A stretch of 64,000 bases of DNA from an uncultured bacterium (GCA_905215405.1 CAJMQE010000005.1:19059-83058); one strand, 5' to 3'; shown: positions 39,997 to 49,815, counted from the first letter of the stretch. Notes: generated by a model not told the origin, from the letters alone. Numbers and translations are program-made.

Positions 39997-42252
39997 CTAT
40001 TCCCTGTTTCGTTCTTCCCTAATTTCCCGAATTCTTACATCCAGTGTCGAATACCGTAGCTGTTCACTCACATTCCCGATCATATCATGAAAGCAATTTT
40101 CAACACCAACCATACACACACAAGTTCTTGCCCTTGTTACCGCAGTATAGAGCAGATTTCTGGTCATCAGCATCCTTGGTCCCGAAAACATTGGTATGAT
40201 GACCGCCGGATACTCGCTACCCTGGGACTTATGAATGGTAACCGCGTATGCCAGCTCCAGTTCTTCCAGCTGTTTAAATGGATAAGTCACATACCGTTCG
40301 TCATCGAACCGTACGATCAGTTCCTGAGAAAAAAGATTAATGGCGTCAATCGTACCCATATCTCCATTAAATACGCCAGTTCCTGTATCCATTGCAATGC
40401 CGTGGCTGCTTCGTTTTTCCCATTCCAGCTGATAATTATTCTTGATCTGCATTACTTTGTCGCCCACACGAAATGTAACGTCTCCATATTCTTTCTCTGC
40501 TTTTCCCTTATCACCTGGATTCAAAAATTCCTGAAAGATCTTGTTCAGCTTTTCAACTCCGACTGCACCTTTTTTCATTGGTGTCAGCACCTGAATCTCA
40601 TTGATATCCGCTTTCACATAATTAGGGAGCTTATCTCTCAGTAATGTACACATCGCCCCAATAATTGCCTCCGGCGAATCTCTTTTTACAAACAAAAAGT
40701 CTTTGCTATATTTATTCAGTACGACTCTCTCACCATGGTTGATCTTATGTGCATTTGTAATAATTTCACTTTCGGCTGCCTGTCGAAAGATCTTAGAAAG
40801 CATTACTACATTAAAACAGTCCGACTGAATAATATCCTTTAACACATTTCCAGGTCCGACTGACGGAAGCTGATCGACGTCTCCCACAAGAATCAGTCTT
40901 GTTCCAACTGCAACTGCTTTTAACAGTGAACTCATCAGACTGATATCCACCATTGACATTTCATCAATAATTATGACATCTGCCTCCAGTGGATTTCCCT
41001 CATTTCGTTCGAACTTCATTCCAATCTTGTCTTCATCCGGATTTCCATTCAGTTCTAGAAGTCGATGAATGGTCTGTGCTTCATATCCTGTTGTCTCGGA
41101 CATTCTCTTCGCCGCACGCCCCGTTGGTGCTGCCAGCCTGATATTCAGCCCTTCCATTTCAAAATAGCGGATTATGGTATTAATTGTGGTCGTTTTACCA
41201 GTACCAGGACCACCTGTAATTACCATTACACCATTGAGGATTGCTCCTTTGACTGCCTTTCTCTGATAGTCATCCAGTGTAATTTCCAATTGCTTTTCTA
41301 TAGAAGAAATATACCTGTCCATGTTTTCCTGTGTCTCTTCATATTTGATATCAAGATCGATCAGCATGCCTGCAGAATTCAATTCCATATAGTAATAGGT
41401 GGATGCATACACGATCTTCTTTCCATCCACGTCCTTTACTATAATCTTTTTATCTATCGCAAGATCCATAATATATTTATCCATATCTGTAATATCGATC
41501 AGCAAAAGTTCCTTCGTATATCTGGTCAGATCATCCAGCGGAAGATAGACATGTCCGTTTGAAGTTGCACGAAGCAGTTCATATAAGATGCCGCTCCGGA
41601 TACGAAAATCCGAATCTGATTTAATACCAACTTTTTGTGCGATCTCATCTGCAATCTTAAATCCAATTCCGCTGATGTCATCAGCCAGTTTATAGGGATT
41701 CTGTTTTACGATCGTATAAATATCAGAACCATACTGGGTATAGATCTTGTTGGAAAGGTTCATATTGATGCCATAATCCTGTAAGAACATCATCGCCTTT
41801 CTCATATCTTTCTTTTCGACCAGCTGCTCCGCTATTTCCTGTGCTTTCTTTTCACTGATTCCTTTGATTTCCGACAGACGTTCTGGCTCTTCCTCCATAA
41901 TACGAAATGTATCGTCTCCAAACTTTTTCACAATATTTTCTGCCAGTTTCTCGCCAATTCCTTTGATTGCTCCGGATGACAGATACCTTTTTACCGACTG
42001 GATATCCTCTGGTACCCTGATTTCATATGATCTGACTTTGAACTGCCTGTCATAGACCGGGTGCATGACATATTCTCCTGTTGCGCTAATAAATTCACCC
42101 TCATTGATATAGCTCAGCGTTCCAACACAGGTCAGCTCTTTTCCATCCATTACAATAGAAAAGACTGTATAGCCATTGTCCTCATTTCTAAATATAATAC
42201 TGTCTATAAATCCCTCAATCGTAACAGCATCATCCTGACTATTGGGTATCAA
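39997..42252 (-). CDS. recD2: RecD2-family ATP-dependent DNA helicase
   Basis: 751 residues. RecD2 is a 5'-3' helicase with roles in repair and replication-fork restart. It has an N-terminal OB-like region (VTIEGFIDSIIFRNEDNGYT), helix-hairpin-helix motifs (~90-200), Walker A GGPGTGKTTT near residue 345, DEMSMVD as motif II, and the C-terminal UvrD-like AVTIHKSQGSEYP. I place the start at TTG 42252 because AGGAGG lies 8 bases before it and the preceding 32 codons lack similarity or a site. It is 51 bases upstream of comF. Confidence 0.88.
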   Translation of the reverse strand: MIPNSQDDAVTIEGFIDSIIFRNEDNGYTVFSIVMDGKELTCVGTLSYINEGEFISATGEYVMHPVYDRQFKVRSYEIRVPEDIQSVKRYLSSGAIKGIGEKLAENIVKKFGDDTFRIMEEEPERLSEIKGISEKKAQEIAEQLVEKKDMRKAMMFLQDYGINMNLSNKIYTQYGSDIYTIVKQNPYKLADDISGIGFKIADEIAQKVGIKSDSDFRIRSGILYELLRATSNGHVYLPLDDLTRYTKELLLIDITDMDKYIMDLAIDKKIIVKDVDGKKIVYASTYYYMELNSAGMLIDLDIKYEETQENMDRYISSIEKQLEITLDDYQRKAVKGAILNGVMVITGGPGTGKTTTINTIIRYFEMEGLNIRLAAPTGRAAKRMSETTGYEAQTIHRLLELNGNPDEDKIGMKFERNEGNPLEADVIIIDEMSMVDISLMSSLLKAVAVGTRLILVGDVDQLPSVGPGNVLKDIIQSDCFNVVMLSKIFRQAAESEIITNAHKINHGERVVLNKYSKDFLFVKRDSPEAIIGAMCTLLRDKLPNYVKADINEIQVLTPMKKGAVGVEKLNKIFQEFLNPGDKGKAEKEYGDVTFRVGDKVMQIKNNYQLEWEKRSSHGIAMDTGTGVFNGDMGTIDAINLFSQELIVRFDDERYVTYPFKQLEELELAYAVTIHKSQGSEYPAVIIPMFSGPRMLMTRNLLYTAVTRARTCVCMVGVENCFHDMIGNVSEQLRYSTLDVRIREIREERNRE

Positions 42253-42493
42253 ATGTAATTCCTCCTCCAGATTTATTCTATATAAAAAAGCAAAAAAGTG
42301 CATACGAACCAGAAATAAGCCACCAAACCGGTCGCATCCAATCCACACACACCTTCTGCACAGATATACTGCCCAATATATCTGAAATATTAAAGTTGTT
42401 CATTTACCATATAACATTTTAGCTAATAATTAGCTTTTCTTCTTTTCGAAGTAAATATTCTCTCCGAATCTATACAATCAGACACAGAAAATC

Positions 42494-42997
42494 CTAGATT
42501 GTCTGTGCTGTGGTTGCTGTAATCTTATCCTGCGCTGCAGTCTGATTCTTTTCGATCTCAGTTGTCTTTGCAGACTCTGCTGTAGAACCGGCTGCTGCAG
42601 TCGTTGAATTGGATGTTGTACTGTCAGTAGAAGAATCATCACCAATATTATAGTAACGTTTCATCTGCTCATATAACATCTGCGCAAGTCCAATTCCTTT
42701 TCCACCGTTGGATTCAGAAGCACTTTCTGCATACTTGCTAAAAAGCTCTTCCTGATAATAATCCTTCATGGAACTTGTGGATGAATCTTCATCTTCATCC
42801 TTTGGCACCATTTTCTCCATGCCTTTAAAAATCTGCTCTACAAAATATGACTCAAAGTCCTTGCAGACAGATAAAAGTTCGTCATCAGATGCATTGGATA
42901 AATCTGAAGATGACAGTTTGCTCTCCAGTGCACTTGTTGCTGAACTGGTAGAAGAACTGGTTGCATTGTTAAGTGCACTTGTTATCATATCACTCAT
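42494..42997 (-). CDS. flgJ: FlgJ-like rod-binding protein
   Basis: 167 residues. The core (~35-115) is the rod-binding domain: CKDFESYFVEQIFKGMEKMV and GGKGIGLAQMLYEQM. There is no muramidase domain, as in other Gram-positives. The ends are Ser/Thr-rich. It closes the mreB-flgF-flgG-flgJ gene set, 16 bases after flgG, and would help rod assembly through the wall. The 241-base gap to recD2 holds only a short palindrome (AGCTAATAATTAGCT, ~42420). Confidence 0.82.
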   Translation of the reverse strand: MSDMITSALNNATSSSTSSATSALESKLSSSDLSNASDDELLSVCKDFESYFVEQIFKGMEKMVPKDEDEDSSTSSMKDYYQEELFSKYAESASESNGGKGIGLAQMLYEQMKRYYNIGDDSSTDSTTSNSTTAAAGSTAESAKTTEIEKNQTAAQDKITATTAQTI

Positions 42998-43013
42998 GAG
43001 AAAGTCCTCCTAC

Positions 43014-43829
43014 TTATCTTTTCAGATTGTTAGCCTGGGATAACATGTCATCAGATGCCTGAATTGCTTTTGAGTTCAATTCATAAGCTCTCTGTGCCGT
43101 AATCAGGTTGACCATTTCTGTTGCTACATTAACATTGGATGCTTCTAATGCGCCAGACTTGATCCTACTTCTTGTTACAGTTTCTCCATTTCCTTCATTT
43201 GTTGCTGCACCAGATGCATCTGTTTCACGGAGAAGACTGGATGTTGTCTTTTCAAGACCTGATGGGTTAGAGAACTGGAACAATCCGATCTGCTGTCCTG
43301 TTGCGACAGGGTTATTTGTATCATCAGGATAATAGAAATTACCATATTCATCAACAGTGATCTGTGTTGTATCGTAGTCCGCATCAAAAGTAATTGGATT
43401 ACCATCTGTTCCTAATACAGCATTACCTTCTGTTGTACAAAGCATCAGACCATCTTCTGTTCTACCAAGTACGAAGTCACCATTACGTGTATAATATGTA
43501 TTGCCATCTGTTCCCTGAATACCAAAGAAGCCTGATCCTGTTATTGCATAAGCAGTATTGCTATCGCTTGTCAGGAACGCACCCTGTGTATAATGGGAAG
43601 TGATAGATGAATTTCTAACACCGAGACCGACCTGTGCGCTGACTGGTTTCTGATCTCCATTAGCTGATGTTGTCTTTGACTGTAAATTCTGATATAACAG
43701 AGATTTAAATTCTGCTGTTTCAGATTTGTAACCTGTTGTGTTGACATTTGCAAGGTTATTTGCAATTGTATCAACATTTGTCTGCTGTGCTGTCATACCA
43801 GAGGCAGCTGTCCATAATGAACGTAACAT
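43014..43829 (-). CDS. flgG: flagellar basal-body rod protein FlgG (FlhP-like)
   Basis: 271 residues. The D0 N-terminus MLRSLWTAASGMTAQQTNVD with TIANNLANVNTTGYKSE and the C-terminus SNVNVATEMVNLITAQRAYE match distal-rod/hook-basal-body proteins. It corresponds in position to flhP of B. subtilis (mbl-flhO-flhP). GGAGGG precedes the ATG. Confidence 0.88.
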   Translation of the reverse strand: MLRSLWTAASGMTAQQTNVDTIANNLANVNTTGYKSETAEFKSLLYQNLQSKTTSANGDQKPVSAQVGLGVRNSSITSHYTQGAFLTSDSNTAYAITGSGFFGIQGTDGNTYYTRNGDFVLGRTEDGLMLCTTEGNAVLGTDGNPITFDADYDTTQITVDEYGNFYYPDDTNNPVATGQQIGLFQFSNPSGLEKTTSSLLRETDASGAATNEGNGETVTRSRIKSGALEASNVNVATEMVNLITAQRAYELNSKAIQASDDMLSQANNLKR

Positions 43830-43871
43830 AAAATTCCCTCCTTTTATCGATACTCCATGTAAAAGTTTCTA

Positions 43872-44642
43872 CTACTGTACCTGGCCAAGTGTAACCGCTT
43901 TACCAAGTGTTTCATCAATTGAATTCATAACTTTCTGGTTGGTTTCAAATGCTCTTGAAATTGTGATCATCTGAACCATCTCCTGTACAACATTGACATT
44001 GGACATTTCCAGATATCCCTGCATAACACCTGATGTTGCATCTTTCTCTGTAGCACCATCAACTGCTCTATAAAGGTTTTCGCCATATGCTTCCAGGTAA
44101 TTGTAGTCTTCAAAGTCTACGATCTGGAGCTGGTCAACCTGCTGGTTGTCTGCAAAAATATTACCCATCTCATCAACGCTGATCGTTGCATCAGGATCCA
44201 CCTGGATATAACCATTCTGACCCAATACGTAATCACCGTCTTTTGTCACAAGATAACCATCCTGCGTTGTTGTAAAGGAACCATCACGAGTATACATAAT
44301 AGATTCTTCACCTGCTTTATTTGTAAAAGAAACGGAGAAAAATCCATCTCCTGTAAGAGCAAGATCCCATGTATTACCTGTAGATTTTAATGATCCCTGA
44401 CTGTAGTCACGATATGTTTCGCCTATCTTAACACCAAGGTTCAGACTTCCAATATTCTGATTCAGATAGCCACTGCTGGCATCATGCACCTTAATTGCCA
44501 TAACATCATCGAATGACTGGCTTGTACACCCTTCCTTTTTAAATCCGGTCGTTGTCGAATTTGCAAGGTTATTGGATACAACATCCAGTCTGTTCTGCTG
44601 ATTGATCAGGCCTGTATAAGCTGTGTATAAACCCTTTACCAT
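43872..44642 (-). CDS. flgF: flagellar basal-body rod protein FlgF/FlhO-like
   Basis: 256 residues. It starts MVKGLYTAYTGLINQQNRLD and VVSNNLANSTTTGFKKEG and ends MSNVNVVQEMVQMITISRAF. The hook-basal-body motif set is complete. It lies between mreB and flgG as flhO does in B. subtilis and is presumably a rod protein. 21 bases separate it from mreB. Confidence 0.87.
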   Translation of the reverse strand: MVKGLYTAYTGLINQQNRLDVVSNNLANSTTTGFKKEGCTSQSFDDVMAIKVHDASSGYLNQNIGSLNLGVKIGETYRDYSQGSLKSTGNTWDLALTGDGFFSVSFTNKAGEESIMYTRDGSFTTTQDGYLVTKDGDYVLGQNGYIQVDPDATISVDEMGNIFADNQQVDQLQIVDFEDYNYLEAYGENLYRAVDGATEKDATSGVMQGYLEMSNVNVVQEMVQMITISRAFETNQKVMNSIDETLGKAVTLGQVQ

Positions 44643-44663
44643 AGTCTCTACTCCTCATTCTTC

Positions 44664-45659
44664 TTACTGTGGATCTCTGTCTCCACTTAAGAACTCAATA
44701 AATTTACCTGTACCAATTGCTACAGCTGTCATTGGATCTTCAGCTGTCATTGTATTAATTCCTGTCTTTGCTTCGATCAGGTCCTCAAGGCCCTGTAAAA
44801 GACTACCGCCGCCTGTTAATACGATACCTCTGTCTGCAATATCGGATGCAAGTTCTGGTGGAGTTTTTTCAAGAACGCTGTGTACTGCTTCTACGATCTG
44901 TGATGTAGCTTCTCTTAAAGCAGATTCTGTTTCTTCTGATGTTACTTCAACAGTCTTTGGAAGACCTGTTACCAGGTTACGTCCTCTGACGTTCATCGTT
45001 GAAACTTCTGTTCTAGGATATGCAGAACCGATCTTGATCTTAATATCCTCCGCTGTTCTTTCACCAATTAAAAGGTTATGTTTCTTACGCATATATCTAA
45101 CCAGCGCTTCATCGAAATCATCACCTGCAATTTTGATTGATGTGCTTACAACAGTACCTCCAAGGGAGATAACCGCTATATCTGTTGTACCACCACCGAT
45201 ATCTACGATCATATTACCGCATGGTCTGGAAATGTCGATTCCAGCTCCAATCGCTGCTGCAATAGGTTCTTCGATAATTGCGACTTCTCTTGCTCCAGCC
45301 TGCATTGTAGCATCTTCAACTGCTTTCTTTTCAACTTCTGTAACACCACTAGGTACACAAACGCTGATTCTAGGTTTCTTCAGTGTTCTCTTACCGAGTG
45401 CTTTCTGAATAAAGTACTTCAGCATCTTCTCTGTTACTGTATAATCTGAGATTACACCCTGTCTTAAAGGTCTTACTGCTACTATATTTCCAGGTGTTCT
45501 ACCAAGCATAAGTCTTGCTTCTTCACCAATTGCTTTAATTTTATTTGTATCACGGTCAAATGCTACTACTGATGGTTCTTTTAATACTACGCCTTTGCCT
45601 CTTATATAAACCAGAATGCTGGCAGTTCCTAAATCAATTCCGATATCAGTTGTTAACAT
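44664..45659 (-). CDS. mbl: MreB/Mbl rod-shape actin homologue
   Basis: 331 residues. It directs cell-wall synthesis along the cylinder. Actin-fold motifs are DIGIDLGTASILVYIRGKG (phosphate 1), VDIGGGTTDIAVISLGG (phosphate 2) and VLTGGGSLLQGLEDLI (adenosine). Synteny with flhO/flhP points to Mbl rather than MreB proper. Co-transcription with rod genes would couple cell shape and basal-body expression. AAAGGGG precedes the ATG. Confidence 0.9.
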   Translation of the reverse strand: MLTTDIGIDLGTASILVYIRGKGVVLKEPSVVAFDRDTNKIKAIGEEARLMLGRTPGNIVAVRPLRQGVISDYTVTEKMLKYFIQKALGKRTLKKPRISVCVPSGVTEVEKKAVEDATMQAGAREVAIIEEPIAAAIGAGIDISRPCGNMIVDIGGGTTDIAVISLGGTVVSTSIKIAGDDFDEALVRYMRKKHNLLIGERTAEDIKIKIGSAYPRTEVSTMNVRGRNLVTGLPKTVEVTSEETESALREATSQIVEAVHSVLEKTPPELASDIADRGIVLTGGGSLLQGLEDLIEAKTGINTMTAEDPMTAVAIGTGKFIEFLSGDRDPQ

Positions 45660-46005
45660 GATAATCCCCTTTCTATCTACTAAACTAGTGTTTTGATTAA
45701 ATTTCGCTTCTATTCATATTTATTCATATAATTACATCGGTTTGTATCCGGTTGTGTATCCAGTGTTTTTTTCATGATGTAATTATCTTTATCTCTTGTC
45801 AGTAACACGACATTACCTATCGCATTATATGGCTAACTATCATTATATACAACATTTATCGATTTTAAAAGTCCTATTTTAAAAAAACACAATTTTTTCA
45901 CGCTTTTTCTAGCTGTGTACCTCTGCATAAAATCGTTATTATGCAACAACATTTTCTATTTTTCTTAATACACAAAATTATGTTCTTATTATCTAACAAA
46001 TTCTA
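45660..46005. other. 346-base non-coding stretch upstream of mbl
   Basis: AT-rich, without a convincing gene. It holds the candidate mbl promoter (45824-45852) and an inverted repeat TGCATAA/TTATGCA (45925-45946) just after the CmpB-type gene, which may be part of a terminator. Confidence 0.5.
45824..45852 (-). promoter_or_regulatory. candidate sigma-A promoter of mbl
   Basis: On the minus strand TTGTAT (45847-45852), 17 bases, and TATAAT (45824-45829). The leader would be ~157 bases. Confidence 0.45.
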
Positions 46006-46797
46006 TTATTTTCCAAAAATTTGCTTCAGTTCCTGTAGTGCATCACTAAATCTATCGGATGTTGCAGATGGAAAACTTACCACTGATTTTTTAAATGCTC
46101 CAACTTTTTGCTTTGCGCTCTCCAGTTCCTGTTTTAACTTCTCTATTCTCTCTTCCTGTCTGCGCATAAATTCGATCTGGCGCACACTTTCTGCCCCGCC
46201 AAAACTTTCTTTAAATTCAGTCGCCCAAAGTGTCAGTTCATTCAGCTCGCTTCTGATCTGAGTCGCATAGTCGAGCCATTTCTGCATATCAAAGGCCTTT
46301 TTAAATGCATCTGCCACATCCACCATAAACAGCACCGTTACAGCGAGTATTCCAATCTGAAGTTTCTGTATTGGAATTTGAGCAATCGCAATCTCCACGT
46401 ACTGATGTACAAATTCTACCAGAAGAATCGAGAGAACGCCCCAGAACAACGAAGACTTCAGGCAGATATAACCATAGATATTGAACTTTTTATCGGAATA
46501 ATCCCAGTATCTGATTTTAAACACTGCTTCCATAATCGCTCCAGTCACATACTCAAGGATCGTAGGCCCAATCACTCCAAAAATGTAGACCAGTACGAGC
46601 TGCTCTCTGACCCAGATCGTTGAAACCAGCATGACCACTGCCCCAAGCCCGTAGAGCGGCAGAATTGGCCCTGTCAAAAACCCTCTGTTCACTACTTTTC
46701 TATGTGTAACTGATACGATGGTCGACTCGATACACCACCCAAGGAAACAGTAAATGTAAAAAAACGCCATCCACTCTGTCATTGTATAACTATTCAT
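46006..46797 (-). CDS. CmpB-family membrane protein (putative ABC transporter permease)
   Basis: 263 residues with about four to five membrane segments in the first ~170 (WMAFFYIYCFLGWCIES, LTGPILPLYGLGAVVMLVST, LVYIFGVIGPTILEYVTGAI) and a charged coiled-coil tail. The motif GWCIEST...NRGFLTGPI...PLYG is the ABC_trans_CmpB signature, common in Clostridia. No ATPase partner is nearby and the function is not established. GAGGGA precedes the ATG. Confidence 0.75.
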   Translation of the reverse strand: MNSYTMTEWMAFFYIYCFLGWCIESTIVSVTHRKVVNRGFLTGPILPLYGLGAVVMLVSTIWVREQLVLVYIFGVIGPTILEYVTGAIMEAVFKIRYWDYSDKKFNIYGYICLKSSLFWGVLSILLVEFVHQYVEIAIAQIPIQKLQIGILAVTVLFMVDVADAFKKAFDMQKWLDYATQIRSELNELTLWATEFKESFGGAESVRQIEFMRRQEERIEKLKQELESAKQKVGAFKKSVVSFPSATSDRFSDALQELKQIFGK

Positions 46798-46903
46798 ATT
46801 TCCCTCACTTCATTATTTTTAAATATCCGTTCGTTCGGGCGATTCCATGCAAAACGCAAGGCTGTTACAAAACCGGACTCAGATCCGGTCACCGCTCTGA
46901 GCG

Positions 46904-46966
46904 CAAAAAAATACTGCTACACTGTATTATGAACAAAGTCACAATAATGTGCAACAGTATTTTTTC
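46904..46966 (-). terminator. terminator of metK
   Basis: AAAAAAATACTGCTAC (46904-46919) pairs with GCAACAGTATTTTTTC (46951-46966), with a smaller inner stem. On the minus strand it ends in CAGTATTTTTTT. It lies 26 bases after metK. Confidence 0.75.
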
Positions 46967-46991
46967 TATATACTAATCCCTAACAGGATCA

Positions 46992-48182
46992 TTATTTTGC
47001 ATATTTTGCAAGAACATCAACTTTATCAAGTGCTTCCCATGGAAGGTTCAGATCATTTCTACCGAAATGTCCGTAAGCTGCTGTCTGTTTGTAAATAGGT
47101 CTTCTTAAGTTCAGCATGTTAATAATTCCTGCTGGACGTAAATCGAAGTTCTCTCTTACGATTTCAACAAGTTTCTCTTCTGAGAGCTTGCCTGTACCAA
47201 ATGTATCAACTCTTACAGATGTTGGATGTGCAACACCGATTGCATATGAAAGCTGAATTTCACATTTGTCAGCAAGGCCAGCTGCAACGATATTCTTTGC
47301 AACATAACGTGCTGCATAAGCTGCAGAACGGTCAACCTTTGTACAATCCTTACCTGAGAAAGCGCCACCGCCGTGACGAGCATATCCACCATAAGTATCT
47401 ACAATAATCTTACGTCCTGTAAGACCACTATCACCATTAGGACCACCGATTACGAAACGTCCTGTTGGATTGATGAAGATATTAGTATCAGCATCAACCA
47501 TAGCTGGATCTACGATTGCATCGATTACATACTTTTTGATATCTGCATGAATCTGTTCCTGTGAAACTTCTGGAGCATGCTGTGTAGAAACAACGATTGC
47601 ATCAAGTCTAACAGGCTTATCATTTTCATCATATTCAACTGTAACCTGAGTTTTACCATCTGGTCTTAAATAGCTGAGTGTTCCGTTCTTTCTTACTTCT
47701 GTCAGTCTTCTTGCAAGTTTCTGAGCAAGAGCTGCTGAATATGGCATATATTCTTCTGTTTCATTAGTAGCGAAACCGAACATCATACCCTGATCACCAG
47801 CACCGATTGCTTCAATTGCTGCATCACTGTCTTCACCAGTTTTTGCTTCAAGAGCCTTATCAACACCCATAGCGATATCTGGAGACTGTTTATCAAGTGC
47901 AACCATAACTGCACATGTGTTACCATCAAATCCTTTATCAGAACTGTCATATCCAATTTCAACAACAGTATCTCTAACGATCTGTGCAATATCAACATTT
48001 GCTTTTGTTGTAACTTCACCCATTACCATTACAAAACCTGTATTTGTAAGTGTTTCGCAAGCTACACGGCTGTATGGGTCCTGTGCCATAAGGGCATCAA
48101 GGACAGCATCTGATACCTGATCACAGATTTTATCAGGATGGCCTTCTGTTACTGATTCTGATGTAAATAATCTTTTTTCCAT
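46992..48182 (-). CDS. metK: S-adenosylmethionine synthetase
   Basis: 396 residues. It makes SAM from methionine and ATP. Motifs are SVTEGHPDKICDQVSDA, GAGDQGMMFG and GGGAFSGKDCTKVDRSAAY. It has its own promoter and a SAM-I riboswitch with terminator, so high SAM shuts off transcription. SAM also serves the methyltransferase in the glycan island. AAAGGAAAGG precedes the ATG. Confidence 0.97.
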   Translation of the reverse strand: MEKRLFTSESVTEGHPDKICDQVSDAVLDALMAQDPYSRVACETLTNTGFVMVMGEVTTKANVDIAQIVRDTVVEIGYDSSDKGFDGNTCAVMVALDKQSPDIAMGVDKALEAKTGEDSDAAIEAIGAGDQGMMFGFATNETEEYMPYSAALAQKLARRLTEVRKNGTLSYLRPDGKTQVTVEYDENDKPVRLDAIVVSTQHAPEVSQEQIHADIKKYVIDAIVDPAMVDADTNIFINPTGRFVIGGPNGDSGLTGRKIIVDTYGGYARHGGGAFSGKDCTKVDRSAAYAARYVAKNIVAAGLADKCEIQLSYAIGVAHPTSVRVDTFGTGKLSEEKLVEIVRENFDLRPAGIINMLNLRRPIYKQTAAYGHFGRNDLNLPWEALDKVDVLAKYAK

Positions 48183-48296
48183 TCTTGTACCTTTCCTTTC
48201 AAAGATGAAAACTTGTTTCGATTAATCATTTATCCCATATCCATAACTAATCAAAAAGCGAAATGCATCATCATTTCCACTCTGTATTATACGAAC

Positions 48297-48323
48297 TAAA
48301 AAAGAGTCCTTTATAAGGACTCC
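48297..48323 (-). terminator. riboswitch-controlled terminator upstream of metK
   Basis: On the minus strand GAGTCCTT and AAGGACTC (48304-48311 with 48315-48322) form a tight hairpin followed by CTTTTTTAG. It lies just after the SAM-I aptamer and would be the OFF structure. Confidence 0.85.
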
Positions 48324-48344
48324 TCTCATTTTATGATTAGAAAT

Positions 48345-48447
48345 CCTCTTATTGTTCGACTTGACTTAATCGCTCAGGTTGGCACCTTCCAAAACGGGGT
48401 TGCCGGGCTTCATAGATCCTATGTATCTCCACCACTCTAAATAAGGG
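48345..48447 (-). promoter_or_regulatory. SAM-I (S-box) riboswitch
   Basis: The minus strand reads CTTATTTAGAGTGGTGGAGA, a variable hairpin, ATGAAGCCCGGCAACC, a variable stem, AAGGTGCCAACCTGAGC and a closing AATAAG. These are the conserved S-box blocks in order, 160 bases before metK. It binds SAM and favours the terminator at 48297-48323. Confidence 0.93.
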
Positions 48448-48475
48448 ACAAACATTAATTTAATTTTACCTCTAT

Positions 48476-48504
48476 ATATTACATGGAATCATTCCATTCG
48501 TCAA
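48476..48504 (-). promoter_or_regulatory. promoter of metK with palindromic spacer
   Basis: On the minus strand TTGACG (48499-48504), 17 bases, and TAATAT (48476-48481). The spacer contains the perfect palindrome ATGGAATCATTCCAT (48483-48497), a possible repressor site. Confidence 0.6.
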
Positions 48505-48595
48505 TACATATTTCTATCCAATTCAGATCTATTTTGAGCGGCATTTAAAAAAATGCGGTTTTTCATGCAATTCTGATATATTTCGCAATAATATA

Positions 48596-48623
48596 TAAAC
48601 ATTTCTATAAATGTTGTCGATAT
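48596..48623 (+). promoter_or_regulatory. possible sigma-28-like promoter of the HD-GYP gene
   Basis: TAAA (48596-48599), a 16-base spacer and GTCGATAT (48616-48623). The -10 has two mismatches and the spacer is one base long. The start would be near 48630, 46 bases before the ATG. Confidence 0.35.
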
Positions 48624-48675
48624 TTACTTATTATAATGGGTTTTAAAATCTATGAATAAGTAAGAGGGAATTAAA

Positions 48676-49788
48676 ATGACGGAAAGCAAAAAAATATTTA
48701 TCTTCGATGCCGTATCAGGTATGACTTTGGCCGAAGATGTAACACTGCCAAATGGGCATCTTGTAATTTCAGCAGGAACAACTCTGGATTATGCATTGAT
48801 TCAGAAATTATCCGACTATCATATTCTGGAGATTATTGTTTATTCCGATTCTGACACAGATCTAACAGCAACTGAACCCCTGCCTGCTGTTCCTGTCGAA
48901 GAAGAAAATATGCTCTATTTTGAGCGTATCAAATCAAGAGATGATTTCAAGATCTTTCATAAAGATTACCTGGCTCTTGCCGAGACCATGAAAAGTAATC
49001 TCAATGATATTGTACATAACAATGCACCCGTTGAACCTGATGTGCTCTTAAAAAAGACAAGAGAACTGATTCGTGAAAGCCGCTGCAGCCTCCATCTTTT
49101 TGATATGCTTCACAGCATGCGTGAATTTGATGACCTTACCTACATTCATTGTGTCAACGTATCCCTGATCTGCTCTGTCATGGGACAGTGGCTCGGTTTT
49201 TCACAGGAGGATACTGACACCCTGGCTCTTGCCGGTCTGCTTCATGATATCGGGAAACTTCTCACACCTAATGGTATTCTGACAAAACCAGATCGTCTGA
49301 CGCCTAATGAGTATTCTATCATGAAAAAGCACTCCGACTTCGGATACGATGCACTCAAAGACCAGGAAATTGATATCCGTATCAAGGAGGCCTGCCTCTA
49401 TCACCATGAACGTTGCGATGGCAGTGGGTATCCAGAGGGTCTTAAGGCTGATAAAATACCAGAGTTTGCAAAGATCGTAGCCATCGCGGATGTCTATGAT
49501 GCTATGACTTCAAAGAGGGTCTATCGAAAAGCACTCTGTCCATTTTCTGTTGTACAGACTCTTGAAGAAGAATGCTACGACAAATTTGAGCCAAAGTATC
49601 TTGTTCCATTTCTGCACAATGTTGTTTCCTCTTATTTACATACAAATGTGCGTCTGTCCAATGACAGGACCGGTGAAGTCATCATGATCAATCACAATGA
49701 CCTTGCACGCCCTGTTGTAAAGCTCAGCAAAGAACATTACATTGATCTTTCCATCTTTAGAGATGTTCATATCGTTGAAATGATCTGA
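48676..49788 (+). CDS. HD-GYP domain cyclic-di-GMP phosphodiesterase
   Basis: 370 residues. Residues ~1-150 are an unrecognised N-terminal region of the kind seen before HD-GYP domains (SGMTLAEDVTLPNGHLVISA). Residues ~150-320 are HD-GYP: LAGLLHDIGKLLTPNGILTK with the HD pair, then HHERCDGSGYPEGLKAD with the GYP motif and IVAIADVYDAMTSKR. It would break c-di-GMP to GMP, favouring motility. No membrane or receiver domain. AAGAGGGA precedes the ATG. The GGDEF protein at 54434-56227 is a possible opposing enzyme. Confidence 0.9.
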   Translation: MTESKKIFIFDAVSGMTLAEDVTLPNGHLVISAGTTLDYALIQKLSDYHILEIIVYSDSDTDLTATEPLPAVPVEEENMLYFERIKSRDDFKIFHKDYLALAETMKSNLNDIVHNNAPVEPDVLLKKTRELIRESRCSLHLFDMLHSMREFDDLTYIHCVNVSLICSVMGQWLGFSQEDTDTLALAGLLHDIGKLLTPNGILTKPDRLTPNEYSIMKKHSDFGYDALKDQEIDIRIKEACLYHHERCDGSGYPEGLKADKIPEFAKIVAIADVYDAMTSKRVYRKALCPFSVVQTLEEECYDKFEPKYLVPFLHNVVSSYLHTNVRLSNDRTGEVIMINHNDLARPVVKLSKEHYIDLSIFRDVHIVEMI

Positions 49789-49815
49789 TACATAAATTAA
49801 TGTCTATAAAAAGTC

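Noticed and set aside
40087..40644. 185-codon plus-strand frame opposite recD2
   Set aside because: Composition is that of an antisense shadow and the opposite strand codes for conserved helicase motifs.
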